Assembly (NCBI RefSeq): GCF_011694815.1
Contig: NZ_CP050177.1
Coordinates: 5,372,001-5,436,000, forward strand
DNA length: 64,000 nt
Direction: 5' to 3'
DNA from: Streptomyces liangshanensis
GTDB lineage: Bacteria > Actinomycetota > Actinomycetes > Streptomycetales > Streptomycetaceae
The notes beneath the pieces were generated by a model. It was not told the origin of the DNA and searched no databases. It saw only the letters and a program-made list of their open reading frames with translations. Made by a program: the position numbers and the translations under genes. Each line of letters begins with the position of its first letter. Position 1 is the stretch's first letter. This document shows, piece by piece, positions 1 to 8,778 of the stretch.

Positions 1-830
1 AGGGACGGCTCGACCTGGACGACACCGTCGACCACTGGCTGCCCGGCGTGGTCAGCGGCCACGGCCACGACGGACGCCGGGTGACGATCCGCCAGCTCCT
101 CAACCACACCAGCGGCGTCTACGGCTACACCGCCGACCCGGACTTCCAGCGGAAGGTCTTCAGCGCGGAGTTCTTCAAGAACCGCTACCGGACCTGGCAG
201 CCGGGCGAACTCGTCGCGATCGCCATGGCACACGAGCCGGACTTCGCCCCCGGCACGGACTGGAACTACTCCAACACCAACTACGTGCTCGCCGGGATGG
301 TCGTGGAGAAGGTGACGGGACGTTCGTACGCCACCGAGATCGAGCGCCGCATCCTGCGCCCCCTGCACCTGACGGACACCCGCCTGCCCGGTACGGACCC
401 CCGGCTGCCGCGGCCGTCGGGCCGCGCGTACGGGATCCTCGCCGACGACCCGGCGCAGACGGTCCACGACGTCACCGAACTCAACGCGACGATGGCGGGA
501 GCGGCCGGCAGCATGATCTCCGACGCCGCCGACCTCAACCGCTTCTTCAGCGCGCTCCTCAAGGGCCGCCTGCTGCCCCCGGCCCAGCTCGACGAGATGA
601 GGACCACCGTCACGCCCGAGGGCGGCGAGCCCGGCTCCGGCTACGGACTCGGCCTGCAGAAGACCCGGTTGTCCTGCGGCACGGTCGTCTGGGGCCACGG
701 CGGCGGGGTCCACGGCTCCTCGTCGGGCGCCTTCACCACCGCCGACGGCACCCACTCGCTCGCCGTGAACTTCAACGCCGACTGGACCGGTGACCCGGGG
801 CAGGTCGTGGAGGCGGAGTTCTGCGGCTGA
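1..830 (+). CDS. serine hydrolase, beta-lactamase/DD-peptidase-like (5' partial)
   Basis: The reading frame is open to the left edge (first full codon at base 3), so the N-terminus and the SxxK nucleophile motif lie outside the window. What remains looks like the class C beta-lactamase / D-alanyl-D-alanine carboxypeptidase fold: a Tyr-Ser-Asn motif (bases 267-275, within NYSNTNY) equivalent to the catalytic YxN, and a His-Gly-Gly-Gly motif (696-707) in the place of the KTG/HxG triad. Family members are secreted or membrane-bound serine hydrolases acting on peptidoglycan peptides, beta-lactams or small esters; the substrate cannot be told from this fragment. It ends at TGA 828-830 and is followed by a strong bidirectional hairpin. 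Confidence 0.85.
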   Translation, partial: GRLDLDDTVDHWLPGVVSGHGHDGRRVTIRQLLNHTSGVYGYTADPDFQRKVFSAEFFKNRYRTWQPGELVAIAMAHEPDFAPGTDWNYSNTNYVLAGMVVEKVTGRSYATEIERRILRPLHLTDTRLPGTDPRLPRPSGRAYGILADDPAQTVHDVTELNATMAGAAGSMISDAADLNRFFSALLKGRLLPPAQLDEMRTTVTPEGGEPGSGYGLGLQKTRLSCGTVVWGHGGGVHGSSSGAFTTADGTHSLAVNFNADWTGDPGQVVEAEFCG

Positions 831-875
831 GCGGAGTCCCGCGAGTGACGTGAGGTGAGGTGAACAGAGGGGACG

Positions 876-904
876 GGGGACGGGCGCGAGTCGCGCCCGT
901 CCCC
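876..904. terminator. bidirectional terminator hairpin
   Basis: A perfect 14-bp inverted repeat (arms 876-889 and 891-904) lies between two converging genes, followed on the plus strand by a short pyrimidine run. It probably ends transcription from both sides. Confidence 0.75.
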
Positions 905-927
905 TCTTCCTGCGCCGCCGCCGCGCC

Positions 928-2031
928 TCACCTCGGCAGGACCACCACGTACGCCGCCGGGTCCCGCTCGTCCGCCGCCGTCAGCGCCGTCCCCACCACC
1001 ATCGCCTGCTGCTCCAGGGACTCCCGCAGCTTCCTCGGCGTCAGATGGACGACCGTGACGCCCAGCCGCTCCAGGTGCTCCCGCTTGCGGGCGTACTCCG
1101 ACCAGATCGCGTCGTCGTCCTGCGGCCCGCCCTGCCGGGGCGCCCGCGTGTCCAGCTCCACGGCCACCGCCTGCTCCGGCCAGTACGCGTCGACCCCGCC
1201 CAGGTGCAGGCCGCCCGGGAGCCGCAGGTCGACGTTCCAGACCGGCTCGGGCAGCGCGTACGTCCGCACCATCTCGTACAACCGCCCCTCGGCCAGCGAC
1301 CGCCCCTCCGCGAGCAGCGCGTCTACCGCGTCGACCACATGCGGGCGGGCCAGCAGCCGCGCCTGGTTCAACTCCCGCACAACAGCGGCCGGTTCGCAGT
1401 GACCACCGCGTACCGCCTCGGCCAGCACCGCCCGTACGTCTGCCGCCTCCGACAGCTCCGCGACCGCGTCGGCCACCGCGCGCGCCACCGGCGCCACCGG
1501 CACCCCGGTCACCAGCTCGGGCCGGGGCAGCGCGTGGGCGCGGATCAGCCGGGCGAACCCCGTGGACCGCAGCCGGCGGGTACGCGGCACGAGCACGTCG
1601 ATCACGTCGAGGGCCCGCAACCCCGGGGTGGACCCGAACCCGTGCAACGCCAGCGCGGCGAGGCCCGTCACCATCACCCCGCCGTACGGGGACGCCGGGG
1701 GACGGGCGGAGGGAGAAACCGAGGAAGAAACGGAGGGAGAGGGCGACGGGACCGACCCCGGCTGCGCCGGCACCCCCTTCGCCTCCGGCCCCGGCCGCCC
1801 CGCGTACAACAGCACCGCGTGCAGCCGCTCCTCGCTCGTCGGCGCCCCCGGGTGCAACAGGTAGACCCCCGGCAGCAGTTGCTGCCAGGGGCCACCGGGC
1901 CGGCACTGCGCGGCGGCGCGCGCGGCCGCGACGCCGTGCTCGCGCAGTTGTGCGGCCGAGAACACGCGGCGCCGCACCGCGTCGACGAGGTGACTGAGGG
2001 GGCGGGGGGTGACCGGGGTGTTGTTGTTCAT
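928..2031 (-). CDS. AbiEi-type antitoxin-like / DUF559-like protein
   Basis: About 367 aa. The N-terminal 60 residues (VFSAAQLREHG, then WQQLLPGVYLLHPG) resemble the winged-helix AbiEi antitoxin domain, and the C-terminal third (VAVELDTRAPRQGG, then KREHLERLGVTVVHLTP) resembles the DUF559/endonuclease-like fold of many actinobacterial single-gene proteins. Such proteins are common in Streptomyces without an adjacent AbiEii toxin, and none is seen here, so a role in abortive infection is unproven. The start is chosen at ATG 2029-2031 because a GGGGAG ribosome-binding site lies about 10 bases upstream; the in-frame GTG at 2047-2049 would put that site inside the gene. A Ser/Pro-rich linker near residue 90 is low complexity. 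Confidence 0.7.
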   Translation of the reverse strand: MNNNTPVTPRPLSHLVDAVRRRVFSAAQLREHGVAAARAAAQCRPGGPWQQLLPGVYLLHPGAPTSEERLHAVLLYAGRPGPEAKGVPAQPGSVPSPSPSVSSSVSPSARPPASPYGGVMVTGLAALALHGFGSTPGLRALDVIDVLVPRTRRLRSTGFARLIRAHALPRPELVTGVPVAPVARAVADAVAELSEAADVRAVLAEAVRGGHCEPAAVVRELNQARLLARPHVVDAVDALLAEGRSLAEGRLYEMVRTYALPEPVWNVDLRLPGGLHLGGVDAYWPEQAVAVELDTRAPRQGGPQDDDAIWSEYARKREHLERLGVTVVHLTPRKLRESLEQQAMVVGTALTAADERDPAAYVVVLPR

Positions 2032-2135
2032 GTCCCGGGGTCTCCCCACCCTGTGACCACCGTCTAACCCGTTGTTACCTGTTCGTCGACAAAACCGGAC
2101 AAGCTCGTCCTAAAGTACGGACGTTCGAGTGCCGA

Positions 2136-4730
2136 TCACGCGCGGGTCCCCGCCGCGGCCGCGTCGCACTCCTGTCCCCGCAGCGACCGCGCCAGGTCGT
2201 CCGTCGCCTCCAGCACCAGCCTGCGCAGCGCCGGGGCCACCTCCTCGTGCGAGGCGAGCCACGCCTCGGCCGCCTCCAGGGTCGAGCGGTCGCCCTGCGC
2301 CGCCGGGAACAGCCCGCGCACGACGTGCATCGCGATCTGGATCGAACGCTCCGCCCACACCCGCTCGATCACCTCGAAGTACTTCTCCGCGTACGGGGCC
2401 AGCAGCTCCCGCTGGTCCGACCGGGCGAACCCGGCGATCGTCGCCTCGACGAGCGCGTTCGACAGCGTGTCCGACTCCACCAGGCTCACCCACGCCTGCG
2501 CCTTCACCGCCGCCGACGGCCGGGCCGCCAGGCAGCGCACCTCGTGCCGCTTGCCCGACGCGGTGTCGTCGTGGGCCAGTTCGGCCGCGACGGCCGCCTC
2601 GTCCGCGCGGCCGTGCGCGGTCAGCGGCTCCAGGAAGCCCCACCGCAACTCCTGGTCGACGTCGAGCCCGTCGACCTTGGCCGTCCCGTCCAGCAGCCCC
2701 TGGAGCAGCTGGAAGTCCGCGTCCGTCGTGGCGACGGCGGCGAAGAACCGGGCCCAGGTCAGCTGGTGCTGGCCGCCGGGCTCCGCCGTCCGCAACTCCC
2801 GCAGCGCGCCCTCGGCCAGCAGCCGCCCGCCCTCCTCGCGCCACGCGGGGACCGCGTAGAGGGTGAGGGCGCCCCGCGCCCACGTGTGGAGCATCTGGAG
2901 CACGCCGATGTCCGTCTCGCGCCCCCCGTGGGTGAGCACCAGGCCGATGAAGTCCCGGGCCGGCATCAGCGCGTCGCGGGTCAGGCTCCACAGCGCGGAC
3001 CAGCACAGCGCCCGCGCCAACGGGTCGGTGAGGGAACCGAGATGGGTGCGCAGGGTGTCCAGCGAGGCCGCGTCGAAGCGGGTCTTGCAGTACGTCAGGT
3101 CCTCGTCGTTGACCAGGATCAGGTCGGGCTTCTCCGCGCCGGCCAGCTCGGTGATGACCGTACGGGGTCCGGCGACGTCCGTCTCGGCGCGCGCGTACCG
3201 GACGAGGTCCCCGTCGGGTGTGCGGTGGTAGAGCCCGACCGCGACCCGGTGCGGGCGCAGTTCGGGGTGGGAGGGGGCGGCGTCCTGGAGGACGGCCAGT
3301 TCGGCGATCCGGCCGTCGGCGCCGTACGCGGCCTCCGGGGTGAGGGAGTTGACCCCGGCCGTCTCCAGCCAGGACCGCGACCAGCCGGTCATGTCGCGGC
3401 CGGACGTCTCCTCCAGCACGGCGAGCAGGTCGCCGAGGCTGGTGTTGCCGTACGCGTGCCGCTTGAAGTAGCGCCGGGCGCCCTCCAGGAACGCGTCCCG
3501 GCCCACGTACGCGACGAGCTGCTTGAGGACGGAGGCGCCCTTCGCGTACGTGATCCCGTCGAAGTTCAGCTTGGCGTCCTCCAGGTCACGGATGTCGGCC
3601 GTGATCGGGTGCGTGGACGGCAGTTGGTCGGCGCGGTAGGCCCAGGCCTTGCGGTTGTTGGCGAAGGTGATCCAGCCGTGCCGGAAGCGGGTGGCCTCGA
3701 CGAGCGAGAAGGTCCCCATGAACTCCGCGAAGGACTCCTTGAGCCACAGGTCGTCCCACCAGGTCATGGTGACGAGGTCGCCGAACCACATGTGCGCCAT
3801 CTCGTGCAGGATGACGTTCGCCCGGTGCTCGTACGACGCCTGCGTCACCTTGCCGCGGAAGATGTACTCCTCGCGGAAGGTCACCAGGCCCGGGTTCTCC
3901 ATCGCGCCGAGGTTGTACTCGGGCACGAACGCCTGGTCGTACTTCCCGAAGGGGTACGGGTAGTCGAAGTGGTCGTGGAAGAAGTCCAGGCCCTGCTTGG
4001 TCAGCAGGAAGACGTCGTCCGCGTCGAAGTGGCGGGCGAGGCCCTTGCGGCACATCGCGCCGAGCGGGATCTCCAGGACCGTGCCGTCGTCGAACGTACG
4101 GCGGTAGGAGTCGGTGACGTGGTGGTACGGGCCCGCCAGGACCGTTGTGATGTACGTGGAGATCGGCTTCGTCTCCGCGAAGCTCCACGCCCCGTCGTCG
4201 CCCAGGGTCCCCTCGCCGTTGCTCCAGACCCGCCAGCCCTCGGGCGCGGTCACCCGGAAGCGGTACGGGGCCTTGAGGTCGGGCTGCTCGAAGTTGGTGA
4301 AGACGCGGCGGGCGTCGGCGGGCTCGTACTGCGTGTAGAGGTAGACCTCGCCGTCCTCGGGGTCGACGAAGCGGTGCATGCCCTCGCCGGACCGGCTGTA
4401 GGCGCACCGCGCGTCGACCACCAGCACGTTCTCCGCGCAGAGGTCCTCCAGCGCGACCCGTGAGCCGTCGAAGACCGTGGCGGGGTCCAGGGCACGGCCG
4501 TTGAGGGTGACGGCGGTCACACTCGGGGCGATCAGGTCGGCGAAGGTGGCCGCGCCGGGCTCCGAGGAGCGGAAGCGGATCGTCGTCACCGAGCGGAAGG
4601 TGCGGGGCCCGGGACCGTCCGGCGCCTCACCCACCGCCGAGCGCAGGTCGAGGTCGACCTCGTACCCGTCTACGGACAGCAGGCCGGCCCGTACACGGGC
4701 CTCGTCGCGGGACAGATTCTCACCGGGCAC
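2136..4730 (-). CDS. pepN: aminopeptidase N (M1 family zinc metallopeptidase)
   Basis: An 864-residue cytosolic aminopeptidase that removes N-terminal amino acids from peptides. The M1 signatures are intact: substrate-binding GAMEN at about residues 275-279, zinc site HEMAH at 309-313, and the third zinc ligand Glu in WLKESFAEF at about 332, the expected 18-residue spacing. The C-terminal half is the alpha-helical ERAP1-like domain. GTG 4728-4730 is chosen as start because GAAGGAG lies 5 bases upstream; the GTG at 4736 overlaps that site, and the longer open frame reaching 5159 has no support. It is divergent from the DsbA-family gene at 4900, so the 169-bp gap probably holds both promoters. 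Confidence 0.96.
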   Translation of the reverse strand: MPGENLSRDEARVRAGLLSVDGYEVDLDLRSAVGEAPDGPGPRTFRSVTTIRFRSSEPGAATFADLIAPSVTAVTLNGRALDPATVFDGSRVALEDLCAENVLVVDARCAYSRSGEGMHRFVDPEDGEVYLYTQYEPADARRVFTNFEQPDLKAPYRFRVTAPEGWRVWSNGEGTLGDDGAWSFAETKPISTYITTVLAGPYHHVTDSYRRTFDDGTVLEIPLGAMCRKGLARHFDADDVFLLTKQGLDFFHDHFDYPYPFGKYDQAFVPEYNLGAMENPGLVTFREEYIFRGKVTQASYEHRANVILHEMAHMWFGDLVTMTWWDDLWLKESFAEFMGTFSLVEATRFRHGWITFANNRKAWAYRADQLPSTHPITADIRDLEDAKLNFDGITYAKGASVLKQLVAYVGRDAFLEGARRYFKRHAYGNTSLGDLLAVLEETSGRDMTGWSRSWLETAGVNSLTPEAAYGADGRIAELAVLQDAAPSHPELRPHRVAVGLYHRTPDGDLVRYARAETDVAGPRTVITELAGAEKPDLILVNDEDLTYCKTRFDAASLDTLRTHLGSLTDPLARALCWSALWSLTRDALMPARDFIGLVLTHGGRETDIGVLQMLHTWARGALTLYAVPAWREEGGRLLAEGALRELRTAEPGGQHQLTWARFFAAVATTDADFQLLQGLLDGTAKVDGLDVDQELRWGFLEPLTAHGRADEAAVAAELAHDDTASGKRHEVRCLAARPSAAVKAQAWVSLVESDTLSNALVEATIAGFARSDQRELLAPYAEKYFEVIERVWAERSIQIAMHVVRGLFPAAQGDRSTLEAAEAWLASHEEVAPALRRLVLEATDDLARSLRGQECDAAAAGTRA

Positions 4731-4899
4731 GGGCACTCCTTCGTGGCTCGTTCGAAACAGTGACGATCCTCGCATGTGCGGCCGTGCTCGGTCAGCCGGG
4801 AATTCCGGCGTCGCGCGGGGACGTTGCCGCTCTGAGGTCCGCCGGGTACCGGCGGGTAGCCGGGACGCCCGTTCACGAGGCCCGTTCACGAGGAGAGAC

Positions 4900-5532
4900 A
4901 TGTCCGAGAAGACTCCCGTCGATTTCTGGTTCGACCCGCTGTGCCCCTGGGCCTGGATGACCTCCCGCTGGGTCCTGGAGGTGGAGAAGGTCAGGGACAT
5001 CGACGTCCGCTGGCACGTGATGAGCCTCGCCGTCCTGAACGAGGACAGGCTCGACGAGATGCCGGAGCAGTACCGGGAAATGATGCGGACGCAGGCGTGG
5101 GGGCCGGTCCGCGTGGTGGTCGCGGCCCAGCAGAAGCACGGCGACGAGGTGGTGGGCAAGCTCTACACCGCGCTCGGCACCCGGATCCACAACCAGGGCG
5201 AGGGCCCCACGCGCGAGGCGATCGCCGGGTCCCTGGCGGACGTCGGCCTGCCGGCCGACCTCCTGGAGTACGCCGACTCCGACGCGTACGACAAGGAACT
5301 GCGGGCCTCGCACAAGGAAGGCATAGACAAGGTCGGCCAGGAGGTCGGCACCCCGGTCATCGCGGTCCCCGGCGCGGACGGCGAGCAGGTCGCCTTCTTC
5401 GGCCCGGTCGTCACCCCGGCCCCCAAGGGCGAGGACGCGGCGAAGCTCTGGGACGGCACGCTGCTGGTGGCGTCGATCCCGGGCTTCTACGAGATCAAGC
5501 GGACCCGTACCCAGGGCCCGATTTTCGACTAG
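4900..5532 (+). CDS. mycothiol-dependent nitroreductase-like DsbA-family protein
   Basis: 210 aa, thioredoxin fold with a helical insertion. The N-terminus (FWFDPLCPWAWMTSRW) matches the Rv2466c family of actinobacteria, mycothiol-dependent reductases linked to oxidative stress and nitro-compound activation. The active site reads C15-P-W-A18, so the nucleophilic Cys is present but the second Cys of the CPWC form is Ala. This suggests a monothiol mechanism using mycothiol. The start ATG 4900 has AGGAG 5 bases upstream. A 20-bp tandem repeat begins at its stop codon and a strong hairpin follows. Confidence 0.85.
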   Translation: MSEKTPVDFWFDPLCPWAWMTSRWVLEVEKVRDIDVRWHVMSLAVLNEDRLDEMPEQYREMMRTQAWGPVRVVVAAQQKHGDEVVGKLYTALGTRIHNQGEGPTREAIAGSLADVGLPADLLEYADSDAYDKELRASHKEGIDKVGQEVGTPVIAVPGADGEQVAFFGPVVTPAPKGEDAAKLWDGTLLVASIPGFYEIKRTRTQGPIFD

Positions 5533-5590
5533 GACGACCGTTCTTCCGACAGGACGACCGTTCTTCCGACAGGACGGCAGCTCTTCCGGC
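5531..5590. repeat. 20-bp tandem repeat, three copies
   Basis: Units at 5531-5550 and 5551-5570 are identical; the third, 5571-5590, is degenerate. The first copy begins inside the TAG stop codon (5530-5532) of the preceding gene, so the array is 3' untranslated. Confidence 0.9.
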
Positions 5591-5603
5591 CGGAACCACC
5601 GGC

Positions 5604-5642
5604 GGACGGCCCCCGCGAGTCATGTCCTCGCGGGGGCCGTCC
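5604..5642. terminator. bidirectional terminator hairpin
   Basis: Perfect 16-bp stem (5604-5619 with 5627-5642), 7-nt loop, between the converging nitroreductase-like gene and sodF. Confidence 0.85.
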
Positions 5643-5724
5643 ATTCCGTCCGCCCGCCGTGAAGGTTGAGAAGACGATCACGAGCAGGACGTGCGCCGCC
5701 TCCCCGCACGGGGGAGGCCCCCGG

Positions 5725-6366
5725 TCAGGGGGCGATCAGGAGGTTGTTCGCGTTCTTCCGGGCGGCGCTGTAGCGCTTCGCCACGTCCTGCCAGTTGACG
5801 ACCCGCCACATCGCCTCGACGAAGTCCACCTTCTGGTTCTTGTACTGGAGGTAGAAGGCGTGCTCCCAGGCGTCGAAGACGAGGATCGGGACCGAGCCCT
5901 GGCCGACGTTGCCCTGGTGGTCGTAGATCTGCTCCACGATCAGCCGGCCGCTCACGGGCTCGTACGCCAGCACGCCCCACCCCGACCCCTGCGTGGTCGC
6001 CGCCGCCTTCGTCAGCTGGGCCTTGAAGCCCGCGAAGGACCCGAAGGACGCGGCGATCGCGTCGGCCAGCTCCCCGACCCCGTCCGCCGCGAGCGGCTCG
6101 CCGCCGCCGTCACCGGTCATGTTGTGCCAGTAGATCGAGTGCAGGATGTGGCCGGAGAGGTGGAACGCGAGGCTCTTCTCCAGCCCGTTGATCGCCCCCC
6201 ACGACTCCTTGTCCCGCGCCTCCGCGAGCTGTTCGAGCGTGTCGTTGGCGCCCTTGACGTAGGCCGCGTGGTGCTTGTCGTGGTGCAGCTCGACGATCTG
6301 CGGGTTGATGACGGGTTCGAGCGCCGCGTAGTCGTACGGAAGTTCAGGAAGTGTGTAAACGGCCAT
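5725..6366 (-). CDS. sodF: superoxide dismutase, Fe (Fe-Zn) type
   Basis: 213 aa, the usual length for Streptomyces SodF, converting superoxide to oxygen and peroxide in the cytoplasm. Metal ligands by alignment to the Fe/Mn family are H28 (in ELHHDKHH), H77 (in HSIYWHNM), D166 and H170 (in DAWEHAFY). ATG 6364-6366 is preceded by GGAGGG at 7-base spacing. In Streptomyces, sodF is repressed by Nur with nickel while the Ni enzyme SodN is induced; a Nur-box-like sequence sits 24 bases upstream of the start (6390-6406). It is transcribed toward, and ends at, the hairpin at 5604-5642. Confidence 0.96.
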   Translation of the reverse strand: MAVYTLPELPYDYAALEPVINPQIVELHHDKHHAAYVKGANDTLEQLAEARDKESWGAINGLEKSLAFHLSGHILHSIYWHNMTGDGGGEPLAADGVGELADAIAASFGSFAGFKAQLTKAAATTQGSGWGVLAYEPVSGRLIVEQIYDHQGNVGQGSVPILVFDAWEHAFYLQYKNQKVDFVEAMWRVVNWQDVAKRYSAARKNANNLLIAP

Positions 6367-6389
6367 GTCCAAGCCCTCCGAAACTCTTA

Positions 6390-6406
6390 TTGCACATCTT
6401 ATGCAG
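6390..6406. promoter_or_regulatory. candidate Nur box upstream of sodF
   Basis: The sequence TTGCAC-N5-ATGCAG matches the 6-5-6 layout and most core positions of the actinobacterial Nur operator tTGCaa-N5-ttGCAA. Its location, just upstream of the sodF start, is where nickel-dependent repression would be expected. This is a by-eye match to a recalled consensus. Confidence 0.6.
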
Positions 6407-6599
6407 GTGCACGCTAACAGCAAGAGGGCTCAGGGAGGCGCAGCGCCCTTGTGACACCCCCGACAAGCCGCTGACCTCCTCTTTGTGGGCGTCCGACGGT
6501 GATCGGGCCAGGACGGCCGGGTTACGGTCGGACCGTCCCCCTGCCCGGTACACGCCACGGCCTGCCCCGGCGCACCCCCTCACGACCGCCGGAGTCCCC

Positions 6600-7190
6600 A
6601 TGAGCACCGCTGCCGCCGCCCCCCGTACCGGAGTGGTCCTCGCCGATCTCCTCCCGGCCCACCGCGCCCGCGCGCGGGACCTCGCGCTGGTGGTCGGCGG
6701 CGCCGTCCTGACCGGCCTCGCGGCCCAGCTCTCGGTGCCCGTCCCCGGCTCGCCGGTGCCGGTCACGGGACAGACGTTCGCCGCGCTGCTCATCGGCGTC
6801 TCCCTCGGCGCCGGCCGCGGCTTCCTCTCGCTGGCGCTGTACACGCTGCTCGGCATGGCCGGGGTCCCGTGGTTCTCCGAGGGCGCGTCGGGCGCGGGCT
6901 TCCCCACCCTCGGGTACGTCCTCGGGATGCTGGTCGCCGCGACGGTCGTGGGCGCGCTGGCCCGCCGCGGCGGCGACCGGTCCGTCGTGCGGACGGCCGG
7001 GACGATGGTGCTGGGCTCCGCGATCATCTACGCGGTGGGCGTCCCCTACCTCGCCGTCTCCGCGGGCATGTCGCTGAGCGCCGCGGTCTCGGTCGGCCTG
7101 GTGCCGTTCCTGCTGGGCGACGCGCTCAAGGCGGCGCTGGCGATGGGCGCGCTGCCCGCCGCGTGGAAGCTGGCCGGCCGCCGGGGCTGA
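6600..7190 (+). CDS. bioY: BioY biotin transporter (ECF S component)
   Basis: 196 aa integral membrane protein with about six hydrophobic segments and the BioY landmarks: VPVPGSPVPVTGQTFAALLIG near residue 45, LGMAGVPWF near 85, and FLLGDALKAALAMG near the C-terminus. It captures biotin for import. No ECF ATPase (BioM) or T component (BioN) is next to it, so it must work alone or with a shared energizing module elsewhere. The start ATG 6600 has a purine-rich GGAG site immediately upstream. The region upstream, shared with divergent sodF, shows no obvious BioQ or BirA operator. Confidence 0.93.
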   Translation: MSTAAAAPRTGVVLADLLPAHRARARDLALVVGGAVLTGLAAQLSVPVPGSPVPVTGQTFAALLIGVSLGAGRGFLSLALYTLLGMAGVPWFSEGASGAGFPTLGYVLGMLVAATVVGALARRGGDRSVVRTAGTMVLGSAIIYAVGVPYLAVSAGMSLSAAVSVGLVPFLLGDALKAALAMGALPAAWKLAGRRG

Positions 7191-7282
7191 CACGTACCGT
7201 CCGCCGACCCGGACCGCGCGCCGCCCCGCACCGTCCGGCCCCGATGACGGTCACCCAGCGGCACACATGCCACACTCGGAGC

Positions 7283-7771
7283 ATGCGCGTGTACCTCGGT
7301 TCCGACCATGCCGGCTTTGAACTCAAGAACCACCTGGTCCAGTGGCTCACGGCCCACGGCCACGAGCCCGTCGACTGCGGGCCCCACATCTACGACGCCC
7401 AGGACGACTACCCGCCGTTCTGCCTGCGCGCCGCGGAGCGTACGGCGGCCGACCCGGACAGCCTCGGCATCGTGATCGGCGGCTCCGGCAACGGGGAGCA
7501 GATCGCGGCCAACAAGGTCAAGGGCGTACGGGCCGTCCTCGCCTGGAGCGAGCAGACGGCGGCGCTGGGCCGCGAGCACAACAACGCGAACGTCATCTCC
7601 GTCGGCGGCCGGATGCACACGGAGGAGGAGGCGACCTCCTTCGTCGAGACCTTCCTGACGACGCCGTACTCGGGCGAGGAGCGGCACGCGCGCCGGATCG
7701 AGATGCTCGCGGAGTACGAGACCACCCACGTCCTCCCGCCGATCCCGCCGCACCACCCGCAGCAGGACTAG
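7283..7771 (+). CDS. rpiB: ribose-5-phosphate isomerase B (RpiB/LacAB family)
   Basis: 162 aa. The N-terminus MRVYLGSDHAGFELKNHL and the anion-binding loop GGSGNGEQIAANKVKGVRA are typical of RpiB; Ser replaces the catalytic Cys of the E. coli enzyme, as in the mycobacterial type, which uses a Glu instead. It interconverts ribose 5-phosphate and ribulose 5-phosphate in the pentose phosphate pathway. The product ribulose 5-phosphate is also the expected substrate of the reductase domain encoded at 50866. The start ATG 7283 follows CGGAGC. A 9-bp tandem repeat covers its last codons and stop. Confidence 0.93.
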   Translation: MRVYLGSDHAGFELKNHLVQWLTAHGHEPVDCGPHIYDAQDDYPPFCLRAAERTAADPDSLGIVIGGSGNGEQIAANKVKGVRAVLAWSEQTAALGREHNNANVISVGGRMHTEEEATSFVETFLTTPYSGEERHARRIEMLAEYETTHVLPPIPPHHPQQD

Positions 7772-7787
7772 CAGGACCAGCAGGACC
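7761..7787. repeat. 9-bp tandem repeat, three copies, across a stop codon
   Basis: AGCAGGACY is repeated three times at 7761-7769, 7770-7778 and 7779-7787; the rpiB stop TAG (7769-7771) lies at the first junction. Confidence 0.85.
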
Positions 7788-7905
7788 GGCACCACCCCAC
7801 GACCCCTGTGCCGCCGGGCACCCGGAGCACCACCGCCCGGCGGCACCGTCATGCCGACCACGCTTCCGCGGCACCGCCGTCCCGACCGCATCCGAGGAGA
7901 CCACC

Positions 7906-8760
7906 GTGCCCGAGGGGCATACGATCCACCGCCTCGCCGAGGACCACCTCGACCGCTTCGGCGGCCGGCCGGTACGGGTCAGCAGCCCGCAGGGCAAGTT
8001 CTCCGACAGCGCGGCCCTGCTCGACGGTCAGGTCCTCGACACGGTGGACGCCCACGGCAAGCACCTCTTCCTGGGCTTCGGGCACACCGGCTGGGTCCAC
8101 GTCCACCTCGGCCTCTTCGGCAAGGTCGCCCTCGGCGACACCCCCGCCCCACCGCCCACGGACACCGTCCGGCTGCGCCTCGTCTCCGCCACGGCGTACA
8201 TGGACCTGCGCGGCCCCACGACCTGCGCCCTGATCACCGCCCCCGAGAAGCAGGCGATACACGACCGGCTCGGCCCCGACCCCCTGCGGGTACGGGACGA
8301 CGCCCCCGGCCAGGACCCCGCGGACGCCGGGAGCGACGGCGAGAAGGCCTGGGCCCGGATCTCCCGCTCCCGTACGACCGTCGCCGCCCTCCTCATGGAC
8401 CAGAAGGTCATCGCCGGGGTCGGCAACGTCTACCGCGCCGAGGTCCTCTTCCGCCACGGCATCGACCCGTACCGCCCCGGCAAGGACCTCACCCGCGCCG
8501 AATGGGACGCGATCTGGGCCGACCTGGTGGAGCTGATGCGCGAGGGCGTACGGAACAACCGCATCGACACCGTCCGCCCCGCCCACACCCCCGAGGCCAT
8601 GGGACGCCCGCCCCGCGTCGACGATCACGGCGGCGAGGTCTACGTCTACCGGCGGGCGTCGATGCCGTGCCTCCTGTGCGGTACGGAGATCCGCACCGCC
8701 CCCCTCGCCGCCCGCAACCTCTTCTGGTGCCCCCGCTGCCAGACCCCCGCCCCCGCCTAG
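7906..8760 (+). CDS. nei: Fpg/Nei-family DNA glycosylase (endonuclease VIII-like)
   Basis: 284 aa base-excision repair glycosylase/AP lyase. The mature N-terminus begins Pro-Glu (MPEGHTIHRLAEDH), the catalytic Schiff-base proline and acid of the family. The helix-two-turn-helix core includes MDQKVIAGVGNVYRAEVL, and the C-terminal zinc finger has four Cys (CLLCG, then CPRC). The HTIH sequence groups it with actinobacterial Nei rather than Fpg (MutM). GTG 7906 is preceded by GAGGAGA. It converges with the GNAT gene, with only 14 bases between stop codons. Confidence 0.93.
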   Translation: MPEGHTIHRLAEDHLDRFGGRPVRVSSPQGKFSDSAALLDGQVLDTVDAHGKHLFLGFGHTGWVHVHLGLFGKVALGDTPAPPPTDTVRLRLVSATAYMDLRGPTTCALITAPEKQAIHDRLGPDPLRVRDDAPGQDPADAGSDGEKAWARISRSRTTVAALLMDQKVIAGVGNVYRAEVLFRHGIDPYRPGKDLTRAEWDAIWADLVELMREGVRNNRIDTVRPAHTPEAMGRPPRVDDHGGEVYVYRRASMPCLLCGTEIRTAPLAARNLFWCPRCQTPAPA

Positions 8761-8778
8761 GGCCTGTCCGGACCCTAG
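8757..8778. terminator. palindrome spanning two converging stop codons
   Basis: CTAGGG (8757-8762) and CCCTAG (8773-8778) form an inverted repeat around an inner GTCCGGAC palindrome. It includes the stop codon of nei and, on the other strand, that of the GNAT gene. It could act as a compact bidirectional terminator, although the stem is short. Confidence 0.5.

Noticed and set aside
641..1906. Long minus-strand open frame overlapping the serine hydrolase and the AbiEi-type gene
   Set aside because: Its protein is Gly/Ala/Arg low-complexity, as expected for the wrong frame of GC-rich coding DNA; real genes on both strands explain the region.
928..2031. AbiE toxin-antitoxin system
   Set aside because: Only an AbiEi-like protein is present; no AbiEii nucleotidyltransferase gene lies next to it.
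6480..6599. Biotin-responsive operator or riboswitch upstream of bioY
   Set aside because: No BirA- or BioQ-like palindrome found; the obvious palindromic site belongs to sodF.
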